Below are positions 8,480 to 16,376 of a stretch of DNA of 64,000 nucleotides, one piece after another. This DNA is from Nitratireductor alexandrii. GTDB lineage: Bacteria; Pseudomonadota; Alphaproteobacteria; Rhizobiales; Rhizobiaceae. The first letter of the stretch is position 1; every line of letters begins with the position of its first letter. The stretch lies in contig NZ_RBVY01000007.1 in assembly GCF_004000215.1 (NCBI RefSeq), positions 222,870 to 286,869 on the forward strand. Direction: 5' to 3'. Under the pieces are notes generated by a model that searched no databases, had not been told where the DNA came from, and saw only the letters and a list, made by a program, of their open reading frames with translations. The position numbers were made by a program, and so were the translations under genes.

Positions 8480-9603
8480 GCGGCGGGATTGCGATCGACA
8501 CCGCCTATTTGGTCGAGCAACTCAAGGCGCTTCTGGCAATCGACAGCCCGACCGGCTTCACCGACACGGTCGTGCGCCATTGCACCGAGGAGCTGGAACG
8601 GCTGGGCCTGACGCCGGAACTGACACGGCGCGGGGCGATCCGGGCGGTGCGCCAGGGCAGCCGGCGCGAGGGTGCGCGCTCGGTCGTGGCCCATCTCGAC
8701 ACGCTCGGCGCCCAGGTGAAGCTGGTCAAGCCGAACGGGCGCCTCGATCTGGTGCCGATCGGCAACTGGTCGGCGCGTTTCGCCGAGGGCGCGCGCGCCA
8801 ACATCTATTCCGAAGACCGACATTTCCGTGGCGGGATCCTGCCGCTCAAGGCGTCCGGCCACACCTACAATGACGAGATCGACACCCAGCCGGTCGGCTG
8901 GACCAATCTGGAGCTGAGGGTCGACGAGCGCACGACCTCCTACGAGGAGACCCGGGCCCTGGGGATCGATGTCGGCGACATCGTCGCCATCGACCCGCAG
9001 CCGGAATTCCTCGACAGCGGCTTCATCGTGTCGCGCCATCTCGACGACAAGGCCGGCGCGGCGATCACGCTGGCCACGATCGAGGCGCTGGAACGCACTG
9101 GCGCGCGCACGCCGGTCGACATCCATTTCCTGTTCACGATCGCCGAGGAGGTCGGCACCGGCGCCACGGCAATCGTCGCGCCGGAGGTCGCCTCGATGGT
9201 GACGGTCGACAACGGCACCAGCGCCCCCGGGCAGAATTCGTCGGAATTCGGCGTCACCGTCGCCATGGCCGACCAGACCGGACCGTTCGACTATCATTTG
9301 ACCAAGAAGCTGGTCGAGCTTTGTCGCGAGAACGAGATCGACTTCCAGAAGGACGTATTCCGTTTCTACCGTTCCGATTCGGCGTCGGCGGTGGAGGCCG
9401 GGCACGACGTGCGCACCGCGCTGGTCGCCTTCGGGGTGGATGCCTCGCACGGCTACGAGCGTGTCCACGAACACGCGCTGCATTCGATCGCGCGGCTTTT
9501 GACGGCCTACGTCACCAGTCCGCTGGAGATCCAGCGCGACGTGGAGGAGATTTCCGACATGGAAGGCTTTACCGAACAGCCGACCGCCGATCGCGATGAC
9601 TGA
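8476..9603 (+). CDS. Osmoprotectant NAGGN-system M42 family peptidase
   Basis: A 375-residue metallo-aminopeptidase-like protein. Probable metal ligands and catalytic residues sit in VAHLDTLGAQ (about 72-81), SRHLDDKAGAA, TIAEEVGTGA and DASHGYERVHEHAL. M42 enzymes are cytoplasmic zinc/cobalt peptidases. Members in this gene neighbourhood are named for the NAGGN system and presumably recycle the dipeptide osmolyte when osmotic stress ends. The start overlaps the ngg stop (ATGA), so the three genes are translationally linked. No transporter gene follows, unlike in some pseudomonads. Confidence 0.9.
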   Translation: MSGGIAIDTAYLVEQLKALLAIDSPTGFTDTVVRHCTEELERLGLTPELTRRGAIRAVRQGSRREGARSVVAHLDTLGAQVKLVKPNGRLDLVPIGNWSARFAEGARANIYSEDRHFRGGILPLKASGHTYNDEIDTQPVGWTNLELRVDERTTSYEETRALGIDVGDIVAIDPQPEFLDSGFIVSRHLDDKAGAAITLATIEALERTGARTPVDIHFLFTIAEEVGTGATAIVAPEVASMVTVDNGTSAPGQNSSEFGVTVAMADQTGPFDYHLTKKLVELCRENEIDFQKDVFRFYRSDSASAVEAGHDVRTALVAFGVDASHGYERVHEHALHSIARLLTAYVTSPLEIQRDVEEISDMEGFTEQPTADRDD

Positions 9604-9623
9604 GGCCGGGCGGCGGTGCCCGC

Positions 9624-10304
9624 TCAGTCGGTGGTGACGGTATAGTCGGGCGTTCCGCTCCACTGCAATTTCCAGCGCGCGCCGGGGCGCACGTTCTGCA
9701 CGCAATGCGGCTCGAAGGCGACCAGGCAGGTGCCGCCCGGCCGGCGCGTCGAGGGGTAGATCAGCCCGCGCGCGCCATCCTCGCGCAGCGCGCGGGCAAG
9801 GGCCTGTCCGGCCGGATAGCCGACGGCGGGGTCGGGATCGAGACAGGCGAGGGCGCCATCGAGGCCGCGCAGGTCGTGATAGTCGCCGATGAAGCCGGCC
9901 AGCAGCGCCTGGTAGACGCCTTCGTCGTGATAACGGCCGATACGGGCGAGTTCGCGGGTGCGGTGATAGCCGATCTCGGCCAGCGCGGTCAGATCCTCGA
10001 AGGCGGCGTACCAGGCGCCGCGCGTCCCGTCATTGAAGCGGTTTCCCTCCGGCCTCGTATAGGCGAAGGCGGCGTTGACATGGGTGTGCCCCCAGGCGCG
10101 GTACAGCAATTCGCGCGCGTCGAGCCCGCCGACCTCGCCCCTTTCGGCGCGCAGCCGCCGGCTGGTCAGTCCCTCGATCTCGGCCAGCAGCGCCAGTTCC
10201 TCGTCCGTGTCGACGAGCGGGCGCAGCACCGGCGGCTTGAAATAGGCCGTCGAGATCAGCCGTACCGTCGCCGGTTCGGCGATCGCGGTGATGGAAGGGG
10301 TCAA
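9624..10304 (-). CDS. RES-domain toxin (NAD+ phosphorylase family)
   Basis: A 226-residue protein. RES toxins degrade NAD+ or ADP-ribosylate targets. The domain runs from about ATVRLISTAYF (residue 9) through NRFNDGTRGAWYAAFEDLTA to GLIYPSTRRPGGTCLVAFEP. I place the start at the TTG at 10304 (MTPSITAIAEP), because it overlaps the antitoxin stop as TTGA, the classic arrangement for translational coupling with a rare codon. There is no ATG or GTG at the expected N-terminus. The alternative is a longer frame reading through the antitoxin region, which is not plausible. The order antitoxin-toxin is typical for RES/Xre systems. Confidence 0.85.
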   Translation of the reverse strand: MTPSITAIAEPATVRLISTAYFKPPVLRPLVDTDEELALLAEIEGLTSRRLRAERGEVGGLDARELLYRAWGHTHVNAAFAYTRPEGNRFNDGTRGAWYAAFEDLTALAEIGYHRTRELARIGRYHDEGVYQALLAGFIGDYHDLRGLDGALACLDPDPAVGYPAGQALARALREDGARGLIYPSTRRPGGTCLVAFEPHCVQNVRPGARWKLQWSGTPDYTVTTD

Positions 10305-10726
10305 GCGCCGCCCCTCAGTGCATCGACATGGTCGCGCGCCTGCAGGATCGCCGGCAGGCCGCCCGCGATCATCACGTCGACCGGCCGGCGGCCGCCGAAG
10401 GCGGGACCGGTATTGGCAAGCCGGACCCATTCGTCGGCGAGCGGGTCGCTGAAATAAAGATGCAAGCCCTTGTAAAGGCCGATCAGTCCGCTCGCCCGCA
10501 GCAATTGATCCTGCGACAGGCGGCCGGTCCACGATCCGGTCTTCACCCGCGCCCAGGTGCGGGCCGAAACGTCGAGCAGGCCGGCAGCCTCCTCGTTGCG
10601 CAACCGCCAGGCGTCGGCGATGCGCGCGCAGGCCTTGGCCGCGACCGCGGCCCGGTCGACCGGCGCGGCGCCTTCCGGGGTCCGCCGTGCGTTTGGCGCG
10701 TTCGATCTGGATTTCATATTTGCCAT
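10301..10726 (-). CDS. MbcA/ParS/Xre-type antitoxin of the RES/Xre pair
   Basis: A 141-residue protein. The N-terminal two-thirds form an Xre-like helix-turn-helix (WRLRNEEAAGLLDVSARTWA, about 40-59). The C-terminal third is the MbcA/ParS toxin-binding domain (GLYKGLHLYFSDPLADEWVR, PAFGGRRPVDVMIAGG). The GRRPxDxM motif is characteristic. It neutralises the RES protein encoded next and, with it, represses the shared promoter. Two in-frame ATGs exist (10726 and 10717). The upstream one overlaps an operator palindrome and would give an almost leaderless message. Confidence 0.88.
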   Translation of the reverse strand: MANMKSRSNAPNARRTPEGAAPVDRAAVAAKACARIADAWRLRNEEAAGLLDVSARTWARVKTGSWTGRLSQDQLLRASGLIGLYKGLHLYFSDPLADEWVRLANTGPAFGGRRPVDVMIAGGLPAILQARDHVDALRGGA

Positions 10727-10764
10727 CTGGCATTGAATATAAGGCCACTTGGCAGAAATATCAA
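10721..10764 (-). promoter_or_regulatory. RES/Xre promoter with two spaced palindromic operators
   Basis: On the minus strand, -35 TTGATA (10759-10764) and -10 TATATT (10736-10741) are separated by exactly 17 nt. Two related 12-bp palindromes, TGCCATCTGGCA (10721-10732) and GGCCACTTGGCA (10743-10754 on the plus strand), match at 10 of 12 positions with centres 22 bp apart, about two helical turns. One lies in the spacer and one covers the transcription start and the first ATG. This layout fits autorepression by the antitoxin or its complex. Confidence 0.7.
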
Positions 10765-10788
10765 ATCACGCGATGGCGCGGCCGCTGC

Positions 10789-12204
10789 TCAGGCCGGAAC
10801 GCGCACGACACAGCGCAGGCCGCCGAGCGGGCTGTCGTCGAGGGTTATGTCGCCGCCATGGCTGCGCGCGATATCGCGGGCGATCGAGAGCCCGAGCCCG
10901 GTGCCGCCCGAATCCTGGTTGCGCGCCTCGTCGAGGCGCACGAAGGGACGGAACACGTGCTCGCGCTCCTGCGCCGGAATGCCCGGACCGTCGTCGTCCA
11001 CGGTGACGATCAGCGAGCCGGGCCCGTGGATCGCGGTGATGTGGACGGATTTGGCGTAGCGGAAGGAATTGCCGACCAGGTTGGTCACCAGTCGGGAGAA
11101 GGCGGTCGGCCGGACGTGTACCTCCGGATCGCCCGACAATTGCACCGTCAGCGTCCGGCCGCGCAATTTGGCTTCCTCGGTCAGCTTGGCAAACAGCGTT
11201 TCCAGATTGATGCGGCCGGTGTCTTCCAGCGCCTCGCCGCGCGCGAAGGACAGGTAGCCTTCCAGCATGGACTGCATGTCCTCGATGTCGTTGTCGAGCG
11301 CGGCCACGTCGGTCTTGCCGCCGGACACGGCCAGTTGCAGGCGGAAGCGGGTCAGGATGGTGCGCAGGTCGTGGCTGACGCCGGTCAGCATGGCGGTACG
11401 CTGCTCGATCTGGCGTTCGATGCGTTCGCGCATCTGCAGGAAGGCGAGCCCGGCGCGGCGCACTTCCTCGGCCCCGCGCGGGCGGAAATCCTCCGGCGTC
11501 GGCCGTCCCTTGCCGAAACTCTCGGCCGCCTCGGCCAGTTGCTGGATCGGGCGGATCTGGTTGCGCAGGAACAACACCGCGATGATGATAAGCACCAGCG
11601 AGGTGCCGCCCATCCACAACAGGAAAATATGCGTGTTGGAGGCGTAGGCCTGGCTGCGCCGGGCAAACACCCGCAGAACCTGCTCGTCGAGCTGGATGCG
11701 GATTTCCACGACGTTGGAATTGCCGACCGTGTCGATCCAGAACGGCCGGTTGATCTGGCTGGTGATTTCCGCGCTCAAAATCTGGTCGAGGATGGAAAAG
11801 AACGGTTTCGGCCCCGGCGCCGGCAGCGGGTCGGGCGGCATGATGTCGACCCGCAGCGACAGCCGCTCCTGGGCGATGCGCACCGCGTTTTGCTTGCCGC
11901 GCTCGTCGGGATAGGTCTCGATCAGGTCGATGATGGCGGCGATGTCGCGCGTCACCGCCGTCGACAGGCGCTGGGTCACCGTCTGCCAGTGCCGCTCCAT
12001 GAACACGAACGCCACCACCGACTGCAGCAGGATCATCGGCGCGATCACGATGATCAGCGAGCGCGCGTAGAGCCGCTTGGGCATGCGGCGCGATACCTTG
12101 CGCCAGAAACGCCGCCAGATATTGGGAACGGGGCTGACGACACGCGCCAGCCTGCGGCCCAGGCCGGGCCGCTCGGTCGCGGAAGTTCCGTTCGTGGTTG
12201 CCAT
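10789..12204 (-). CDS. Membrane sensor histidine kinase
   Basis: A 471-residue EnvZ-like kinase with two membrane helices (SLIIVIAPMILLQSVVAFVF, and IFLLWMGGTSLVLIIIAVLF before HAMP) flanking a periplasmic domain of about 150 residues. Then come HAMP (LRNQIRPIQQLAEAAE), the H-box GVSHDLRTILTRFRLQL with the phospho-accepting His, and a HATPase_c domain with NLVGNSFRYA, DDDGPGIP and GGTGLGLSIA. I choose the ATG at 12204 over an in-frame TTG at 12246. The gene lies 60 nt downstream of its response regulator. The signal is unknown. Confidence 0.88.
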   Translation of the reverse strand: MATTNGTSATERPGLGRRLARVVSPVPNIWRRFWRKVSRRMPKRLYARSLIIVIAPMILLQSVVAFVFMERHWQTVTQRLSTAVTRDIAAIIDLIETYPDERGKQNAVRIAQERLSLRVDIMPPDPLPAPGPKPFFSILDQILSAEITSQINRPFWIDTVGNSNVVEIRIQLDEQVLRVFARRSQAYASNTHIFLLWMGGTSLVLIIIAVLFLRNQIRPIQQLAEAAESFGKGRPTPEDFRPRGAEEVRRAGLAFLQMRERIERQIEQRTAMLTGVSHDLRTILTRFRLQLAVSGGKTDVAALDNDIEDMQSMLEGYLSFARGEALEDTGRINLETLFAKLTEEAKLRGRTLTVQLSGDPEVHVRPTAFSRLVTNLVGNSFRYAKSVHITAIHGPGSLIVTVDDDGPGIPAQEREHVFRPFVRLDEARNQDSGGTGLGLSIARDIARSHGGDITLDDSPLGGLRCVVRVPA

Positions 12205-12264
12205 CTGGAGCGCCCGTGGAGTGCTGCCGTTTCGCCCGTCGCGCAACGCGCGGGCCGGAACAGT

Positions 12265-12969
12265 CTATTCCACGCTCAGCCTGTAACCAACACCGCGCAC
12301 CGTCTGAAGCCAGACCGGATTGGCCGGATCGCGCTCGATCTTGCGCCGCAGGCGGTTGATCTGGACGTCGATCGTGCGTTCGCCCACTTCGGTGTCGCCG
12401 CTGACCAGCTCGTGGCGCGGTATGGTCTCGCCCGGCCGTTCGGCGAAGATCGCCAGGATTTCCTGCTCGCGATCGGTGAGCTTGATGCCTTTGCCGGCCT
12501 TTTTCAGCTCCCGGCGGGCGATCTGGAACGTATAGGGGCCGAACACGATCTGTTCGACCTTCGGCGATTGGGGCGGGCCGCCGCGGCGCAGAATGTTGTT
12601 GATGCGCAGGATCAGTTCGCGCGGATCGAACGGTTTGGGCAGATAGTCGTCGGCGCCGGCCTCGAGCCCGGTGATGCGGTTGTCGGTTTCCGACAGCGCG
12701 GTCAGCATCAGGATGGGGACATCGCGGCTTTCGCGCAGCGCCTTGGTCAAGTCGACGCCGCTTTCGCCCGGCATCATGACGTCGAGCACGATCAGGTCGA
12801 AATCAAGCCCGGCAAGGTGGCGCCGCGCCGCGTCCGCCGTCTCGGCCACGGTGACGCGAAAACCGTTGGTGGTCAGGAACTGGCTGAGCAGGGTGCGGAT
12901 GCGGGTGTCGTCGTCGACCACGAGAAGATGCGGCGCGTCGTCGGCGGGAATGATCATTTCGTCAGCCAT
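12265..12969 (-). CDS. OmpR/PhoB-family response regulator, PetR-like
   Basis: A 234-residue regulator. The receiver domain contains LLVVDDDTRIR (acidic pocket), LIVLDVMMPGESG with the phosphorylated Asp, and the Lys of DDYLPKPFDPREL. The C-terminal OmpR-type winged helix (about 130-232) includes LTDREQEILAIF, GERTIDVQINRLRRKIE and QTVRGVGYRLS. The order MarR-regulator then OmpR-type regulator resembles petP-petR of Rhodobacter capsulatus, where petR is needed for cytochrome bc1-dependent growth. Orthology is inferred from order and family, not tested. The start overlaps the MarR gene by 8 nt. Confidence 0.85.
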   Translation of the reverse strand: MADEMIIPADDAPHLLVVDDDTRIRTLLSQFLTTNGFRVTVAETADAARRHLAGLDFDLIVLDVMMPGESGVDLTKALRESRDVPILMLTALSETDNRITGLEAGADDYLPKPFDPRELILRINNILRRGGPPQSPKVEQIVFGPYTFQIARRELKKAGKGIKLTDREQEILAIFAERPGETIPRHELVSGDTEVGERTIDVQINRLRRKIERDPANPVWLQTVRGVGYRLSVE

Positions 12970-13498
12970 CGTCGGATCCCAAAGTGCCCGGCCTGCCCGG
13001 CAGATTGTCGATCTGCGCGCGCAGATCGGGGTTCACCATCGCCTTGAGGAAACCTTCTATCACATCGCGCTTGTCGCGGCCCGTCTCCTTCAGCGCCGCA
13101 TCGATGCGCCGAGACTGTGGCCGCGCGAGGGCAAGGGCGAGCGCGCGGCCGCGCTGGGTGGGGTAAAGCTCGCGCTGGCGGCGGTCCTTCGGTCCGGGAA
13201 GCTGCACGATATGGCCGGTGTCGATCAGTTGCTTGAGCACGCGCGCCAGGCTTTGCTTGGTGATTTTCAGCACGTCGAGCAGTTCGGCCACCGTCAGACC
13301 GGGCATGCGGTTGACGAAGTGCAGCACGCGATGATGCGCGCGGCCGAAACCGTCGGCGGCGAGAATCTGGTCCGGGTCGGAGGTGAAATCGCGATAGGCG
13401 AAGAAAAGCAGCTCGATAATGTCCAGATCGATCCCGTCGGCGCGCGACAGCGCCGTGCGGATCGGTACCGGTTCGTGTTCGTCCTTGCCTGGCATCAT
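12962..13498 (-). CDS. MarR family transcriptional regulator, PetP-like
   Basis: A 178-residue protein with a MarR winged helix at about 55-130: LTVAELLDVLKITKQSLARV, then QLPGPKDRRQRELYPTQRG with the wing Asp-Arg-Arg. It is the first gene of a three-gene unit with the response regulator and kinase. A perfect 8-bp inverted repeat lies 18 nt upstream of the start, between this gene and ilvE, and is a good candidate for its operator. The functional link to respiration is borrowed from Rhodobacter petPR and is only suggestive. Confidence 0.85.
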   Translation of the reverse strand: MMPGKDEHEPVPIRTALSRADGIDLDIIELLFFAYRDFTSDPDQILAADGFGRAHHRVLHFVNRMPGLTVAELLDVLKITKQSLARVLKQLIDTGHIVQLPGPKDRRQRELYPTQRGRALALALARPQSRRIDAALKETGRDKRDVIEGFLKAMVNPDLRAQIDNLPGRPGTLGSDDG

Positions 13499-13515
13499 GG
13501 TTCCGTTGGTAAAAA

Positions 13516-13558
13516 ATATGTCAGCCTTGTTGACATATATCGAGCCGACTGGTAATTT
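13516..13558. promoter_or_regulatory. Divergent control region: MarR-type palindrome and ilvE promoter
   Basis: The arms ATATGTCA (13516-13523) and TGACATAT (13531-13538) form a perfect inverted repeat with a 7-nt centre. It overlaps TTGACA (13530-13535), a consensus -35 on the plus strand. That -35 is followed after exactly 17 nt by TAATTT (13553-13558), a plausible ilvE -10. A repressor bound here could control both ilvE and the petPR-like operon. The ilvE transcript would then have a leader of about 170 nt in which I see no recognisable attenuator. Confidence 0.6.
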
Positions 13559-13733
13559 TCGACAAGCTTTTCGGCAGATTGCGAACGAAAAGGCAAGGCG
13601 TTTCCGGATTGGGGATGGATCCTTCCCTTTGCATTTCGCACCATGATTGGCGACACTTTCAATTCAACACGGGAACCGGCGTGAAATTCCGGTACGTTGT
13701 CACACATGCGGCGCTGGTCCGCAGGAGGTAAAC

Positions 13734-14630
13734 ATGGCATCCGTTCCATTCGATCAGCTCGACGGTCACATCTGGATGAACGGTGAGTTCGTGGCGTGGG
13801 GCGATGCCAAGGTGCATGTGCTGACGCACGGTCTTCACTATGCCAGTGCGGTGTTCGAAGGCGAGCGCGCCTATGGCGGCGAGATTTTCAAGCTCACCGA
13901 GCACAGCGAACGGCTGCACGAATCGGCGCGCATCCTCGGCTTCACGATACCCTGGTCGGTCGCCGAGATCGACCAGGCCAGTCGCCAGCTTCTCACGATG
14001 CAGGGTTTCAGCGACGCCTATGTGCGCCCGATCGCCTGGCGCGGCAGCGAGCAGATGGGCGTTTCGGCCCAGAATAACCGCATCAACTGCGCCATAGCGA
14101 TCTGGCAGTGGCCGAGCTATTTCGATCCCGAGCAGAAGCTGAAAGGCATCCGCCTCGACATCGCCGAATATCGCCGGCCCGATCCGCGCACCGCGCCCTG
14201 CAAGTCCAAGGCGGCCGGTCTCTATATGATCTGCACGCTGTCCAAACACGCCGCCGAGGCCAAGGGCTATGCCGACGCGCTGATGTTCGACTGGCGTGGC
14301 CACGTCGCCGAAGCCACCGGCGCCAACGTGTTCTTCGTCAAGGACGGCGTCATCCATACGCCGAAGCCGGACTGTTTCCTCGACGGCATCACCCGCCGCA
14401 CGGTGATCGAGCTTGCGCGCCGGCGCGGCTACGAGGTCGTCGAGCGGACCATCCTGCCCGAGGAGATGGACGGTTTCCAGGAATGTTTCCTGACCGGAAC
14501 GGCCGCCGAGGTGACGCCGGTGTCGGAAATCGGACCCTACCGTTTCCAGCCCGGCGAGTTCTCCCGCAATCTGATGGCCGACTACTCGGCCGAGGTCCAT
14601 CCCAGGCGCGCGGTGGCCGCTGCGGAATAG
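13734..14630 (+). CDS. ilvE: Branched-chain amino acid aminotransferase
   Basis: A 298-residue class IV PLP enzyme that interconverts branched-chain amino acids and their 2-oxo acids. It shows WMNGEFVAWGDAKVHVLTHG near the N-terminus, YVRPIAWRGSEQMGV, KSKAAGLYMICTLSKHAAEA (the PLP-binding lysine region), and EATGANVFFVKDG with FLDGITRRTVIELA. The ATG at 13734 has a strong AGGAGG (13723-13728) 5 nt upstream, which decides the start over in-frame ATG codons upstream. No other branched-chain genes are adjacent. Confidence 0.92.
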   Translation: MASVPFDQLDGHIWMNGEFVAWGDAKVHVLTHGLHYASAVFEGERAYGGEIFKLTEHSERLHESARILGFTIPWSVAEIDQASRQLLTMQGFSDAYVRPIAWRGSEQMGVSAQNNRINCAIAIWQWPSYFDPEQKLKGIRLDIAEYRRPDPRTAPCKSKAAGLYMICTLSKHAAEAKGYADALMFDWRGHVAEATGANVFFVKDGVIHTPKPDCFLDGITRRTVIELARRRGYEVVERTILPEEMDGFQECFLTGTAAEVTPVSEIGPYRFQPGEFSRNLMADYSAEVHPRRAVAAAE

Positions 14631-14784
14631 ATAGCGGTCGTTTATGACCGTGGCGAAGGGGTTGCGGCCGCGATTTAAGAAAATGCGTGAAACCCCGCCG
14701 CTATAGGTTTGACTCCGGGGCGCATTGCCTTTTCGATGGCTATGCCGGCAGCGGGACCGGCTTGGCCACGGAGGGTAAAACGAC

Positions 14785-15069
14785 ATGGAAGCGCTACTTC
14801 CCATCATTGTTCAGTTGGTGACCGGCGCCATTGGCGGGCACGCGGTTTCGGGCGCGCTCAAGCAGCAGGCGGTCAGCGCGATCCTGCGCACCGTCGTCGG
14901 CGCGATCGGCGGCGTCGGCGGCGGCACGATCATCGGTTCGCTGCTGGGGGATCCGGCGACCGCCGGCGCGCTTGGCGGCATGCTCGGCGATGCGGTTGGC
15001 GGGGCCGCCGGCGGTGGCATCCTGACCGGCATTGTCGGCGCGGTGATGCAGTCGATGAAAAAGAGCTGA
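14785..15069 (+). CDS. Small glycine-rich hydrophobic membrane protein, unknown function
   Basis: A 94-residue protein, MEALLPIIVQLVTGAIGGHA onward. It is almost entirely Gly, Ala, Ile, Leu and Val with repeated GG motifs, and ends in the basic tail MQSMKKS. The composition suggests one or two glycine-zipper membrane hairpins. Similar small proteins are widespread as hypothetical proteins in Rhizobiales. A strong terminator follows at once, so it is probably a single-gene transcript. No function can be assigned. Confidence 0.7.
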   Translation: MEALLPIIVQLVTGAIGGHAVSGALKQQAVSAILRTVVGAIGGVGGGTIIGSLLGDPATAGALGGMLGDAVGGAAGGGILTGIVGAVMQSMKKS

Positions 15070-15094
15070 GCCGGCCTGTCCGGCCGGTGGGCAA

Positions 15095-15122
15095 GGGCGG
15101 CCGCGTGGGCCGCCCTTTTTCG
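15095..15122 (+). terminator. Rho-independent terminator
   Basis: Arms GGGCGGCC (15095-15102) and GGCCGCCC (15108-15115) with a 5-nt loop are followed by five T residues. It lies 26 nt after the small membrane-protein gene. Confidence 0.85.
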
Positions 15123-15209
15123 TTCGCCGCGTAGAGTCCTCGCCCCCGGGACGGGTGGACGCTCCCGCACCCGGCCGTTATGGGAGGGGCGACCAACGAG
15201 GAAAGCGCC

Positions 15210-15851
15210 ATGGGACAGCTCAACGCCGGCATCATTCCAGTCACGCCGTTCCAGCAGAACTGCACGATCCTGTTCGATACCGACACCAAGCACGGTGTGG
15301 TCGTCGATCCGGGCGGCGAGGTCGAACGCATCCGCGCGGCCGTCGAGGAGAATGGGCTGTCGATCGAGGCTATCTGGCTGACGCATGGCCATATCGACCA
15401 TGCCGGCGGCGCGATGGACCTGAAGGAGGCGCTCGGCGTCGATATTGTCGGCCCGCACGAGGCCGACCGGCAGATGCTGCTCAATCTCGAGGAGCAGGCA
15501 AAAATGTTCGGCCTTGCCGATCCGGTGCGCAATTGCGTGCCGGACCGGTTTCTGGCCGAGGGCGAAACGGTGCGTTTCGGCGCTCACGATTTCGAGGTCC
15601 TGCATTGTCCCGGACATGCGCCGGGCCATGTCGTGTTCTTCAACCGCGCGGCCCAGTTCGCCCATGTCGGCGACGTCCTGTTCAACGGTTCGATCGGGCG
15701 CACCGACTTGCCGGGCGGCGACCACGAGACGCTGATCCGCTCGATCAAGGAAAAATTGCTGCCGCTCGGCGACGAGGTCGGGTTTATTTGCGGCCACGGG
15801 CCGGGCGGCCGCTTCGGCGACGAGCGGCGCAGCAATCCGTTCCTGGTCTAG
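15210..15851 (+). CDS. MBL-fold metallo-hydrolase (glyoxalase II/YcbL-like)
   Basis: A 213-residue cytoplasmic hydrolase with the metallo-beta-lactamase signature THGHIDHAGG (about 59-68), further metal ligands in HCPGHAPGHVVFF and GDVLFNGSIGRTD, and the final His in ICGHGPGGRFGDE. It resembles YcbL-type glyoxalase II proteins that hydrolyse S-lactoylglutathione, but the substrate is not proven. The ATG at 15210 is preceded by GAGGAAAG. The in-frame start at 15180 adds ten residues without a ribosome-binding site. Confidence 0.88.
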   Translation: MGQLNAGIIPVTPFQQNCTILFDTDTKHGVVVDPGGEVERIRAAVEENGLSIEAIWLTHGHIDHAGGAMDLKEALGVDIVGPHEADRQMLLNLEEQAKMFGLADPVRNCVPDRFLAEGETVRFGAHDFEVLHCPGHAPGHVVFFNRAAQFAHVGDVLFNGSIGRTDLPGGDHETLIRSIKEKLLPLGDEVGFICGHGPGGRFGDERRSNPFLV

Positions 15852-15865
15852 GGTATCCCGACACG

Positions 15866-15894
15866 AAAAACCCCGCCCGCGAAGCGGACGGGGC
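15866..15894 (-). terminator. Rho-independent terminator of the BA14K gene
   Basis: CCCCGCCCGC (15871-15880) pairs with GCGGACGGGG (15884-15893) around a GAA loop, with one mismatch. On the minus strand the stem is followed by five T residues (15866-15870). Confidence 0.75.
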
Positions 15895-15917
15895 AGCGTG
15901 CGCGTCTTGGCTGGAGG

Positions 15918-16376
15918 TCAGTCGGCGACGCAGAAATGGTCCCTGCCGTCATAGCCGCGATAGGTGCCGGTGCTGACGTTGAAGGAGCGATAGCGCTGCT
16001 GGCAATAGCGCATCCATTCGCGGCTCCAGGGCTGATAGTCGCTGCCGGCATAGGGATCGGCATTGACGACGCGCCGGCGATACGGGCGCGGCTGGGGCGC
16101 CGGCGGGAAATCGTCGAAGCCGGCATCGCGGTAGTCGTCGACATAGGCCGGTTCCCGGTCCGCGCTGCTGACGGCGCCGACGATCAGGCCGCCGACCACC
16201 AGGCCGAGAATGCCGGCGGCGAGCAGGTCCTCCTGGGTGTTCTGGCGATGATTGACCTCGGGATGGCGCGGACGATGCTCGCGCCAGCGCTGCCCGGCAC
16301 TGGCTTCCAACACCGGTACGAGTGTGGTCGCGGCGACCGCGGTGGTGAGAAGCAGGGATTTGAGAAAACGGTTCAT
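15918..16376 (-). CDS. BA14K family exported protein
   Basis: A 152-residue protein. It has a signal peptide MNRFLKSLLLTTAVAATTLV ending near EASA, a hydrophobic glycine-rich stretch LLAAGILGLVVGGLIVGAV (about 55-75) and the C-terminal BA14K motif (WMRYCQQRYRSFNVSTGTYR, then GRDHFC). The family is named after a Brucella abortus 14-kDa immunoreactive protein and is thought to be envelope-associated or lectin-like. The start at 16376 is preceded by GGAGAG. In-frame starts at 16388 or 16493 are possible but would disrupt the signal peptide. Confidence 0.82.
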   Translation of the reverse strand: MNRFLKSLLLTTAVAATTLVPVLEASAGQRWREHRPRHPEVNHRQNTQEDLLAAGILGLVVGGLIVGAVSSADREPAYVDDYRDAGFDDFPPAPQPRPYRRRVVNADPYAGSDYQPWSREWMRYCQQRYRSFNVSTGTYRGYDGRDHFCVAD

